Shown in pieces: positions 7,763 through 16,510 of a stretch of DNA of 64,000 nucleotides (within the stretch, counting starts at the first letter, position 1; each line of letters begins with the position of its first letter). This DNA is from JBKEDG01 sp047973085. GTDB taxonomy: Bacteria > Bacillota_I > Bacilli_A > JBKEDG01. The translations under genes and the position numbers were made by a program. The notes below the pieces were generated by a model. That model saw only the letters and a list, made by a program, of their open reading frames with translations. It had not been told where the DNA came from and ran no database searches. The stretch spans positions 1 to 64,000 of the forward strand of contig JBKEBI010000070.1 in assembly GCA_047973085.1 (NCBI GenBank), read 5' to 3'.

Positions 7763-10700
7763 TTATATTATCTCTTCAACTGTATTATCAATAATATTTT
7801 CTTCAATATCAACAGGTACGTAATCTTCAAGAAGAATTTCCTCTGTATAATCTTCTTCAACTAAAGATTTTTTTACTGTATCTTTAAAGAATTTCGCTCC
7901 AGTACCAGCCGGAATAACTTTACCAATAATAACATTTTCCTTTAGACCTTCAAGACGATCTATTTTTCCATGAATTGCTGCATCTGTTAAAACTTTTGTT
8001 GTTTCTTGGAATGAAGCTGCTGATAAGAATGAATCAGTTTCAAGAGAAGCTTTTGTAATACCTAAAACAATTGGGCGCCCTACTGCAGGAACTTTTCCTT
8101 GAAGTAATGTTTCATTATTCTTTTCAGTAAACTCACGTACACTAACAAGTGAACCATCTAAGAAATCAGAATTTCCACTTTCAATAATTCTAATTTTAGA
8201 ATTCATCTTACGTGCAACAATTTCAATATGTTTATCACTTATCTCAACCCCTTGAGAACGATAAACTTTTTGTATTTCTTTTACAACATAGTTTTGAACA
8301 GTAAGCATATCTGTTGCTGTCATTAATTCTTTCGGATCAATATTTCCTGAAGTTAATTTTTGACCTACATTTACATTGTCTCCTACATTAACACGTAGTC
8401 TCGACCCATATTGAGTTAAATACTTCTTCTCTTCAATATCATTACGAACAGTAATTTCATAACGTTCTCCATCAAGAACATTGATATCAATAACTTCACC
8501 AGATATTTCAGTAATTAAAGCACGCCCTTTAGGATTTCTTGCTTCAAATAACTCCTCAACACGAGGTAACCCTTGTGTAATATCATCAGCAGAGGCAACT
8601 CCACCTGTCTGGAATGTTCTCATTGTAAGCTGTGTTCCTGGTTCACCAATAGACTGAGCAGCAATAATACCTACTGTCTCTCCGACTTCAGCAATCTCAC
8701 CTGTCGCTAGATTTCTACCATAACACTTAGTACAAATACCGTTTTTAGCATCACATGTAAGTACAGACCTTATTTCAACTTCATGATTACCATTATTTAC
8801 AATACGAGTAGCCGTTTCTTCATCAATAAAGTCTCCCTTAGAAATAATTAAATCTCCTGTATCTTTAGCAAAAATATCTTCATTAATATATCTTCCAAGT
8901 AGTCTATCATAAAGGTTTTCAATAATCTTTCCATCTCTTGTATCAATAATATCACTTACTTTAAGACCAAGCTCTGTTCCACAATCTATTTCTTGTAAAA
9001 TAACATCTTGTGTAACATCAACAAGTCTTCTCGTTAAATATCCAGAGTTTGCAGTTTTTAGGGCACGATCGGCAAGACCTTTACGTGCACCATGCGTTGA
9101 AGTAAAGAACTCTGATACTGTAAGTCCCTCTATAAATGATGATTTAATTGGGATTTCAATAGGCTCTCCTGTCGGTTTTGCCATAAGCCCACGCATACCT
9201 GCTAATTGCCCAAAGTGAGTAATGTTACCACGTGCACCTGAATCCATCAGCATATAAATTGAGTTTTCAAAATTAACTTCATCTAAAACAACTTTTAATT
9301 TATCATAAATATCATCTTTTGTTTTTGTCCAAATATCAACTACTTTTGTATATCTTTCAAGATCAGTAATTAAACCACGCTCAAAATGCTTTTGAATCTT
9401 ATTAACTTCTTTATCACTTTCTGAAATGATTTCTTCTTTATCATCAATTTCTAGAACATCATCAATAGAGAATGTCATCCCAGCTATTGTTGAATACTTA
9501 AGACCTAAATCTTTTAATTCATCAAGCATTCTTGAAGTTTCACTAGTTTTATATTTTGCAAATATTTCAGCAATTACCCTTCCAAGTATTTTCTTTCTAA
9601 ATGGATCAACTAATGGAGTTTTAGCTAAAACTTCTTTAAAATTAGTTCCTGGCTTTAAGAAATATTTATCAGGTGTACCTAATTGTAAATTATTTTCAGT
9701 TGGCTCATTTATATATGGGAATGAGTCACTTAAGATTGCATTAAAAATTAACTTTCCTGGTGTAGTTACTAAATATGAATTATTTTGTTCTTCAGTAAAA
9801 GTAAAATTATTTAACGATTTAGCTGGAATAATTACACGTGTATGTAAATGAATTAAATCATTTTGAAGTGCTAAACTAACTTCATCAAAATTTAAATAAA
9901 CATTTCCTTCACGCTCAGGATCAGCTACTTCCATAGTTAAATAATAATTACCAAGCACCATATCTTGTGATGGTGTAACAACTGGTTTTCCATCCTTAGG
10001 ATTCAAGATATTATTTGATGAAAGCATTAAAAGTCTAGCTTCTGCTTGAGCTTCAACACTTAATGGAACATGAACTGCCATTTGATCCCCATCAAAGTCA
10101 GCATTAAATGCTGTTGTAACTAAAGGATGTAATCTAATAGCTCTACCATCAATAAGCTTTGGTTCAAAAGCTTGAATTCCTAGTCTATGAAGCGTAGGAG
10201 CACGATTTAGCAAGACTGGGTGCTCCTTAATGATATCTTCAACAACATCCCAAACTCGTTCATCTACACTATCAATCAACTTTTTAGCTGATTTAATATT
10301 TGAAGCAATTTCACGCTCAGTTAATTCTTTGATAATATGTGGTTTAAATAGCTCTAATGCCATTTCTTTTGGAAGACCACATTGATACATCTTTAAATCT
10401 GGACCAACAACAATTACACTACGCCCAGAATAATCAACACGTTTTCCTAAAAGATTTTGTCTGAAGCGACCCTGTTTACCCTTTAACATATGAGTTAAAG
10501 ATTTAAGAGGTCTATTTCCAGCTCCTGCAACAGGTCTTCCTCTTCTACCATTATCAAGAAGTGCATCAACTGCCTCTTGTAACATACGTTTTTCATTTTG
10601 TACAATGATTGAAGGTGCATGAAGCTCTAATAACTTCTTCAAACGATTATTTCTATTAATAACTCTTCTGTATAAATCATTTAAATCACTCGTAGCAAAT

Positions 10701-11440
10701 CTTCCACCATCAAGTTGGATCATTGGTCTAAGTTCAGGAGGAATAACTGGTAAAACACTTAAAATTAACCACTCTGGCCTATTACCTGACTTAATAAATG
10801 CATCTACTACTTCTAAACGCTTTAATAACTTATTACGCTTTTGTCCATACGCTTTCTTAAGTTCAGCATCTATTTGACTCTTTTCATAATCTAAATCCGT
10901 TTCTTCAAGTAATGCTTTAATTGCTTCTGCACCTTGCCCAGCTTTAAAACCCTTACCATATTTTTCATAATATGCACGATATTCTTTATCAGATAAAAGT
11001 TGCTTTTTAGCAAGCGGTGCATTTCCTGGATCAATTACAATATGTGTAACAAAATACACTACTTCCTCAAGATCTCTAGGTGCAATATCTAAAACAAGTC
11101 CAAGTCTTGAAGGAATACTTTTTAAATACCAAATGTGTGAAACAGGAGCAGCTAACTCAATATGACCAAGGCGTTCACGACGAACCTTTGCTCTAGTTAC
11201 TTCAACCCCACACTTATCACATACAATACCTTTGTACCTTACTTTTTTATACTTACCACAAGAACATTCCCAATCTTTAGATGGTCCAAAAATCTTTTCA
11301 CAAAATAACCCATCTTTTTCAGGTTTTAATGTTCTATAATTTATTGTCTCAGGTTTCTTTACTTCACCATAAGACCAATTACGAATTTTTTCAGGTGATG
11401 CAAGAGCAATTTTCATTGCATCAAAATTATTAACATCCAT
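7763..11440 (-). CDS. rpoC: RNA polymerase beta' subunit
   Basis: At 1225 residues this is a normal Gram-positive beta' subunit. The N-terminal zinc finger (CSCGKYKKVRYKGIVCDKCG), the catalytic metal motif NADFDGD with Asp448, Asp450 and Asp452, and the second zinc-binding cluster CDAKNGICTKC are all visible. There is no large lineage-specific insertion between the conserved blocks. It follows rpoB with a 12-base gap and GGAGG before its ATG, and is terminated just downstream. Confidence 0.99.
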   Translation of the reverse strand: MDVNNFDAMKIALASPEKIRNWSYGEVKKPETINYRTLKPEKDGLFCEKIFGPSKDWECSCGKYKKVRYKGIVCDKCGVEVTRAKVRRERLGHIELAAPVSHIWYLKSIPSRLGLVLDIAPRDLEEVVYFVTHIVIDPGNAPLAKKQLLSDKEYRAYYEKYGKGFKAGQGAEAIKALLEETDLDYEKSQIDAELKKAYGQKRNKLLKRLEVVDAFIKSGNRPEWLILSVLPVIPPELRPMIQLDGGRFATSDLNDLYRRVINRNNRLKKLLELHAPSIIVQNEKRMLQEAVDALLDNGRRGRPVAGAGNRPLKSLTHMLKGKQGRFRQNLLGKRVDYSGRSVIVVGPDLKMYQCGLPKEMALELFKPHIIKELTEREIASNIKSAKKLIDSVDERVWDVVEDIIKEHPVLLNRAPTLHRLGIQAFEPKLIDGRAIRLHPLVTTAFNADFDGDQMAVHVPLSVEAQAEARLLMLSSNNILNPKDGKPVVTPSQDMVLGNYYLTMEVADPEREGNVYLNFDEVSLALQNDLIHLHTRVIIPAKSLNNFTFTEEQNNSYLVTTPGKLIFNAILSDSFPYINEPTENNLQLGTPDKYFLKPGTNFKEVLAKTPLVDPFRKKILGRVIAEIFAKYKTSETSRMLDELKDLGLKYSTIAGMTFSIDDVLEIDDKEEIISESDKEVNKIQKHFERGLITDLERYTKVVDIWTKTKDDIYDKLKVVLDEVNFENSIYMLMDSGARGNITHFGQLAGMRGLMAKPTGEPIEIPIKSSFIEGLTVSEFFTSTHGARKGLADRALKTANSGYLTRRLVDVTQDVILQEIDCGTELGLKVSDIIDTRDGKIIENLYDRLLGRYINEDIFAKDTGDLIISKGDFIDEETATRIVNNGNHEVEIRSVLTCDAKNGICTKCYGRNLATGEIAEVGETVGIIAAQSIGEPGTQLTMRTFQTGGVASADDITQGLPRVEELFEARNPKGRALITEISGEVIDINVLDGERYEITVRNDIEEKKYLTQYGSRLRVNVGDNVNVGQKLTSGNIDPKELMTATDMLTVQNYVVKEIQKVYRSQGVEISDKHIEIVARKMNSKIRIIESGNSDFLDGSLVSVREFTEKNNETLLQGKVPAVGRPIVLGITKASLETDSFLSAASFQETTKVLTDAAIHGKIDRLEGLKENVIIGKVIPAGTGAKFFKDTVKKSLVEEDYTEEILLEDYVPVDIEENIIDNTVEEII

Positions 11441-11452
11441 TTAGCATCCTCC

Positions 11453-14400
11453 TTATATCATTTCGTTTTCAATATCATTTAATACATTGATGAATCCATC
11501 TTTAAATTCTTCTTCATCCTCTAACTTCTCACTCATAATTTCCTGGATTTCTTCACGTTCAAAGCTATTAGAAGAAGGGTGCTCATCTACATCAATAAGT
11601 TCTACTTCTTCGTTATGTTCATTAAGCATTGTAACATCAAGAGCAAGTGACTGTAATTCTTTTACAAGAACTCTAAATGACTCTGGAATTCCTGGTCTTG
11701 GTACAGACTCACCTTTAACAAGTGATTCGTAAACTTTAACACGTCCCATAATATCATCAGATTTAACAGTAAGAATTTCTTGCAGTGTATAAGCAGCACC
11801 ATATGCTTCAAGTGCCCACACTTCCATCTCACCAAAACGTTGCCCACCAAACTGAGCTTTACCTCCAAGTGGTTGCTGCGTAACAAGTGAATATGGACCA
11901 GTACTTCTCGCATGAAGCTTGTCATCAACCATATGTGCAAGTTTAATCATATGCATAATTCCAACTGCTACTCTATTATCAAACTTCTCACCAGTTCTAC
12001 CATCATACAAATCAATTTTACCATCGGCATCAAGACCCGCTTCAGCCATTAATTCATAAATTTCATCTTTAGTTGCACCTTCAAATACAGGAGTAGCAAT
12101 ATGTAAATCTAAGCTTTCAGCTGCCATACCTAAATGCAGCTCTAGAATTTGTCCAATATTCATACGCGAAGGTACCCCTAGTGGATTAAGCATAATATCA
12201 ACAGGAGTTCCATCAGGCATGTACGGCATATCTTCTTCAGGTAAAACAAGAGAAATAACACCTTTATTACCATGACGCCCAGCCATTTTATCCCCAACAG
12301 AAATCTTTCTCTTTTGAGCAATATATACTCTTATAACTTCACTTACACCTGGACTTAAATCAACACCTTCATCAGTGTTTTTGAATATTTTAACATCATG
12401 AATAACCCCTGCACTCCCGTGAGGAACTCGTAGTGAAGTATCTCTAACTTCTCTCGTTTTCTCACCAAAAATAGCATGAAGCAAGCGTTCTTCACTTGAT
12501 AAATCTGTAACCCCTTTAGGTGTAACCTTACCAACTAAAATATCTCCGTCACCAACTTCAGTACCAATCATAATAATTCCACGTTCATCTAAATATTTAG
12601 TATTATTTTCACCAACATTTGGAATATCACGTGTTATTTCTTCTGCACCTAATTTGGTAATTCTTGACTCAATTTCGTAGCTTTCAATGTGAATTGAAGT
12701 ATATACATCATCTTTTACTAAACGCTCAGATATAATTACAGCATCCTCATAGTTATATCCATTCCAAGTCATAAATGCTACTTTAACATCTTGACCCAAT
12801 GCAAGTTGTCCATTTTCACAACTTGGTCCATCAGCTAAAATATCTCCAACTTTAACATGTTGGCCAACACTTACAATTGGTACTTGATTATATGATGTAC
12901 CTTGATTACTTCTACCATATTTAATCATCTTATATTCATGAATTCCATCTGAAGATCGTACTTTGATAATTTTTGAATCAACATACTCAACATATCCATC
13001 AATCTCATTGATAATACATACACCACTATCTTTAATTGCCTTATGTTCCATTCCTGTACCTACTCTTGGAGTTTTAGGCTTAAGTAATGGTAATGCTTGA
13101 CGTTGCATATTTGCTCCAAGCAATGCACGAGCAGGATCATCATGCTCAAGAAACGGAATACATGCAGTAACAACTGATACAATTTGTTTTGGACTCACAT
13201 CAACAAAGTCAATTTTATTTTTATTAACAAGAATATTTTCACCACGATACCTAGCAACAATATTCTCTTCTAAAATATTATTATTTTCATCCATTTTCAC
13301 GTTTGCTTGTGCAACAACATAATTTTTCTCTTCATCTGCAGTCAAATATTCAATTTCATCAGTAACAACTAAATCTTTAACCTTGCGATATGGAGTTTGT
13401 ACAAAACCATATTGATTAATTCTAGCATATGAAGCAAGCGAATTAATTAGTCCAATATTTGGTCCCTCAGGTGTTTCAATTGGACAAATTCTTCCGTAAT
13501 GAGAATAATGAACATCACGAACTTCTAGACCAGCTCTATCTCTTGTAAGACCTCCAGGTCCTAGAGCAGAAACTCTTCTCTTATGCGTAAGCTCAGCAAG
13601 TGGATTAGTTTGATCCATAAATTGAGACAATTGACTACTTCCAAAAAATTCTTTAATTACTGCAGTAATTGGACGAATATTAATCAACGACTTTGGAGCT
13701 ACAACATCAATTTCTTGCGTTGACATACGCTCTTTAACAACACGTTCCATACGTGTTAAACCTATTCTAAATTGATTTTGAAGCAACTCTCCAACTGATC
13801 TAATTCTTCTGTTTCCTAAATGATCAATCTCATCAATTTTCCCAACTCCTTCTTGAATATTTAAATAATAACTAAAAGAAGCAATAATATCACTAATTGT
13901 CACATGTTTTTTTGTTAAAGTTTGATCACAACCAATAACTTTTATTTTTCTTTTACCTTCAGGATCAGCAGGTGAATAAATTTCAATAACTTGAACACGA
14001 TTACTATCTTCTAAATCATTATTTAGATTTATATCAACCATTCCGTATCCTTCATTTAAAATTGGTTCTAACTCATTTAATAACTCTGAAGTAATTAAGT
14101 CCCCATCTCTTGCAATAACAGTTTTTCCCACTTTAATATCTTGAGCTAAAATTTGACCTTGCAAACGGTCAGTAATATTTAACTTTTTATTAAATTTATA
14201 ACGCCCTACAGAACTTAAATCGTATCTTCTATCATCAAAGAAACGAGCAATCATAAGACTTCTAGAAGAATCTACTGTAGCTGGCTCTCCTGGTCTAAGT
14301 TTTTCATACAAACTAATTAATGCTTCTTCAACACTTGTAGTATCGTCTTTAGCTAATGTATTCTCTAATGAAGCATAATCACCAAATAATTCTGTCATTT

Positions 14401-15040
14401 GTGCATCACTAACAAGACCTAAAACACGTAAAAACAATGTTGCAGGCATCTTTCTAGTACGATCAATCCTAATGTTAATCACATCTTTTGAATCAAGTTC
14501 AAATTCTAACCATGTCCCACGATTTGGAATAATATTACAATTAAAAACTTTTCGCCCACTTTTATCTGTTTCCAAACCAAAATACACACTTGGACTTCTT
14601 ACCAACTGCGATACAATTACTCTTTCTGTTCCGTTTATAATGAACGTTCCAGCAGGTGTCATTAGAGGAATATCACCTAAGAAAACATTCTGTTCTTTTA
14701 TTTCTTTTAACTGTTTCACACCATCAATAGTTTCATAAATTGTCAATCTAACTAAAACATTTAATCGTGCACTATAGTTTAAATCTTTTTCCTTACATTC
14801 AAACGGAGAATATGGTGGTTCACCTACTTCACAATCAATAAAATCCATACTTAAATTACCAGCAAAATCTGTAATTGGACTCATCTCATTCAGAATTTCC
14901 ATAATCCCATCTTTCAAAAACCACTTAAATGACTCTAACTGTACTTCAATTAAATTTGGCAGTTCTAAACCACTTTTAATTTTAGAATAACTCTTTCTTT
15001 CAATATACTTTTTACTTTCTTCAACAACACTATTAGGCAT
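11453..15040 (-). CDS. rpoB: RNA polymerase beta subunit
   Basis: A 1195-residue beta subunit. The rifampicin-pocket segment carries the sensitive-type residues: Asp476 (QFMDQTNP), His486 (THKRR) and Ser491 (RRVSALGPGG), equivalent to E. coli 516, 526 and 531. A wild-type rifamycin pocket is therefore predicted. The catalytic-side motif GDKMAGRHGNKG is present. The start ATG has GGAGGA nearby. The usual rplJ-rplL genes are not upstream; instead rpoBC has its own promoter and follows a lipoprotein gene. Confidence 0.99.
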   Translation of the reverse strand: MPNSVVEESKKYIERKSYSKIKSGLELPNLIEVQLESFKWFLKDGIMEILNEMSPITDFAGNLSMDFIDCEVGEPPYSPFECKEKDLNYSARLNVLVRLTIYETIDGVKQLKEIKEQNVFLGDIPLMTPAGTFIINGTERVIVSQLVRSPSVYFGLETDKSGRKVFNCNIIPNRGTWLEFELDSKDVINIRIDRTRKMPATLFLRVLGLVSDAQMTELFGDYASLENTLAKDDTTSVEEALISLYEKLRPGEPATVDSSRSLMIARFFDDRRYDLSSVGRYKFNKKLNITDRLQGQILAQDIKVGKTVIARDGDLITSELLNELEPILNEGYGMVDINLNNDLEDSNRVQVIEIYSPADPEGKRKIKVIGCDQTLTKKHVTISDIIASFSYYLNIQEGVGKIDEIDHLGNRRIRSVGELLQNQFRIGLTRMERVVKERMSTQEIDVVAPKSLINIRPITAVIKEFFGSSQLSQFMDQTNPLAELTHKRRVSALGPGGLTRDRAGLEVRDVHYSHYGRICPIETPEGPNIGLINSLASYARINQYGFVQTPYRKVKDLVVTDEIEYLTADEEKNYVVAQANVKMDENNNILEENIVARYRGENILVNKNKIDFVDVSPKQIVSVVTACIPFLEHDDPARALLGANMQRQALPLLKPKTPRVGTGMEHKAIKDSGVCIINEIDGYVEYVDSKIIKVRSSDGIHEYKMIKYGRSNQGTSYNQVPIVSVGQHVKVGDILADGPSCENGQLALGQDVKVAFMTWNGYNYEDAVIISERLVKDDVYTSIHIESYEIESRITKLGAEEITRDIPNVGENNTKYLDERGIIMIGTEVGDGDILVGKVTPKGVTDLSSEERLLHAIFGEKTREVRDTSLRVPHGSAGVIHDVKIFKNTDEGVDLSPGVSEVIRVYIAQKRKISVGDKMAGRHGNKGVISLVLPEEDMPYMPDGTPVDIMLNPLGVPSRMNIGQILELHLGMAAESLDLHIATPVFEGATKDEIYELMAEAGLDADGKIDLYDGRTGEKFDNRVAVGIMHMIKLAHMVDDKLHARSTGPYSLVTQQPLGGKAQFGGQRFGEMEVWALEAYGAAYTLQEILTVKSDDIMGRVKVYESLVKGESVPRPGIPESFRVLVKELQSLALDVTMLNEHNEEVELIDVDEHPSSNSFEREEIQEIMSEKLEDEEEFKDGFINVLNDIENEMI

Positions 15041-15105
15041 TAAAATCCTCCTTCATTAGAACAAATGTACAAAGCAATCCTATATTAAAGATTACACATT
15101 ATATT

Positions 15106-15134
15106 ATTATACCTCAAATATAACACAAAAGCAA
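15106..15134 (-). promoter_or_regulatory. Promoter of rpoBC
   Basis: TTGCTT (15129-15134) and TATAAT (15106-15111) with a 17-base spacer, followed by a leader of about 60 nt before rpoB. It lies in the gap between the 15152 lipoprotein gene and rpoB. Confidence 0.75.
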
Positions 15135-15151
15135 TACAAAATATTTAAAGT

Positions 15152-15568
15152 TTAATCTAAGAATCCAATACTTTTCATATTGTCTCTTATTATAATTAAT
15201 TGTCCATATACATAATCAGCATTAAAATCACTATAAGAATCAAGCAAAATGCCTATATCTTTAAATATATCAACAGTTTCATTACCAATTGTATATACAT
15301 TACCCGTTGCTCCACCTGAAGCATTTATTTTCGTAACTTTTTCATTAAAAGTAGTAATATAAGACTCATACAATGAAATACATTTTACATATGCAATACT
15401 TTTTATTGTTGAATTATATGAATCTAAAAAATCAGTTTGCTCAGTTGGAATATCATAGCTAGTACCTACTACTGAAGAATCAACTAGCTCACTTGACTTT
15501 TTTAAATCTGTATTCCCGCAACCAGTGAATACAAATAAACTAAGAACTAATACAAATATCTTCTTCAT
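15152..15568 (-). CDS. Lipoprotein, unknown function
   Basis: A protein of about 138 residues with a type II signal peptide: MKK, a hydrophobic stretch and the lipobox FTGC, giving lipidated Cys17. The mature part is about 120 residues with no recognisable domain. The longer frame (to 15601) is rejected because ATG 15568 follows a GGGGAG site and starts one base after the upstream stop. It is the last of a three-gene set with another lipoprotein and a membrane protein, whose mature parts all look like small helical extracytoplasmic proteins. Confidence 0.7.
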   Translation of the reverse strand: MKKIFVLVLSLFVFTGCGNTDLKKSSELVDSSVVGTSYDIPTEQTDFLDSYNSTIKSIAYVKCISLYESYITTFNEKVTKINASGGATGNVYTIGNETVDIFKDIGILLDSYSDFNADYVYGQLIIIRDNMKSIGFLD

Positions 15569-15569
15569 C

Positions 15570-16208
15570 TTATTCTCCCCACTTCTCATTAAAGTCAGCA
15601 ATCATATTCTCTAAATCGTTCAATTCATCATCAGTTATTTTGAAGTCTTTTTCACACTCAGATATATATACTGTAATATCAGTTACTTCTTTTGATAGTT
15701 CATCACCTCTACTGTAGAGCTCTTGAAATTTAGTTCTTTGCTCTTCTAAAGGCAAATCCACACTAACATCTATGTTATCACCATTTTCAACAGTTTCATA
15801 TGTACTATTAAACGTTTCAATCAATTCATAAAACTCTCTACTATTCTTAGTTTCAGTACGCTTTTCAATATCATATGTCTTAGTGTTAATCACTATAAAT
15901 AATACAGCAGCAATAATTACAGCTGTTAAAAAAATACCTCCTACAATAATTCCAATAATTAAACCTTTTTTCTTTTTATTATCTTGTAAAGGTGTTTCTA
16001 CACTAGCATTAACGTCACTAGGTTTTTTTTCAGAAACAATTTCATCAAATGCATCTTCATTTTCTGATCCATCACAATTAATTATTTTCAACTCAGACTC
16101 AAGTAATGAATATAAGTTCTCTTTTGTAATATTTTCATCATATTCAATCTTATTTTCATCAGCAAAGCTTTTTAATTCTTCTAGAGTAGTATCTTTACTT
16201 ATACTCAT
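15570..16208 (-). CDS. Membrane protein with HeH/LEM-like N-terminal domain
   Basis: A 212-residue protein of unknown function. Residues 5-38 (TTLEELKSFADENKIEYDEN, then TKENLYSLLES) look like the HeH/LEM or SAP-type helix-extension-helix fold, which in other proteins binds nucleic acid or partner proteins. An acidic linker follows, then one membrane segment at about 83-107 and a C-terminal part of about 100 residues, helical and charged, predicted outside the cell. There is no signal peptide. It overlaps the upstream lipoprotein gene by 14 bases and abuts the downstream one. The domain call is by eye. Confidence 0.6.
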   Translation of the reverse strand: MSISKDTTLEELKSFADENKIEYDENITKENLYSLLESELKIINCDGSENEDAFDEIVSEKKPSDVNASVETPLQDNKKKKGLIIGIIVGGIFLTAVIIAAVLFIVINTKTYDIEKRTETKNSREFYELIETFNSTYETVENGDNIDVSVDLPLEEQRTKFQELYSRGDELSKEVTDITVYISECEKDFKITDDELNDLENMIADFNEKWGE

Positions 16209-16500
16209 TTACTATATCCTCCACTTTATCAATTGCCTCACTGTAGCTTTCTAATTCACTCTTACTGATTTTCCCATCTTTAACAATATCATCTTCTAAT
16301 TCCTTTATATCAGCATCTACTTTATAGATTGAACTTCTTAGATTATCTACAGCTTCTTCATCTAATTTTTCAACCTTTTTAGCTACTTCTTCTAAAACTA
16401 GCTTTTCATACCTCTCAACTTGCTCATTGTACGCACTTTCATTTGTACAACCTGTAAACATAAATACTAGCCCTAACAACATCATTACTAATTTCTTCAT
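16195..16500 (-). CDS. Small lipoprotein, unknown function
   Basis: A 101-residue protein with a lipoprotein signal (MKKLVMMLLGLVFMFTGC, lipidated Cys18). The mature part of about 80 residues is highly charged and heptad-like, suggesting a helical or coiled-coil structure on the outer face of the membrane. It has GGGGGA seven bases before the ATG and lies 10 bases behind uvrA, so it is probably read in the uvrA transcript. It overlaps the HeH/LEM-like gene. Confidence 0.65.
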   Translation of the reverse strand: MKKLVMMLLGLVFMFTGCTNESAYNEQVERYEKLVLEEVAKKVEKLDEEAVDNLRSSIYKVDADIKELEDDIVKDGKISKSELESYSEAIDKVEDIVNEYK

Positions 16501-16510
16501 AAATTCCCCC

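Noticed and set aside
9426..9851. A 141-codon plus-strand frame inside rpoC
   Set aside because: It lies wholly in antisense to a highly conserved gene and has no start signal or recognisable product.
15569..15601. Longer N-terminus of the 15152 lipoprotein
   Set aside because: The extra 11 residues would hide the lipoprotein signal peptide; the internal ATG has a good binding site.
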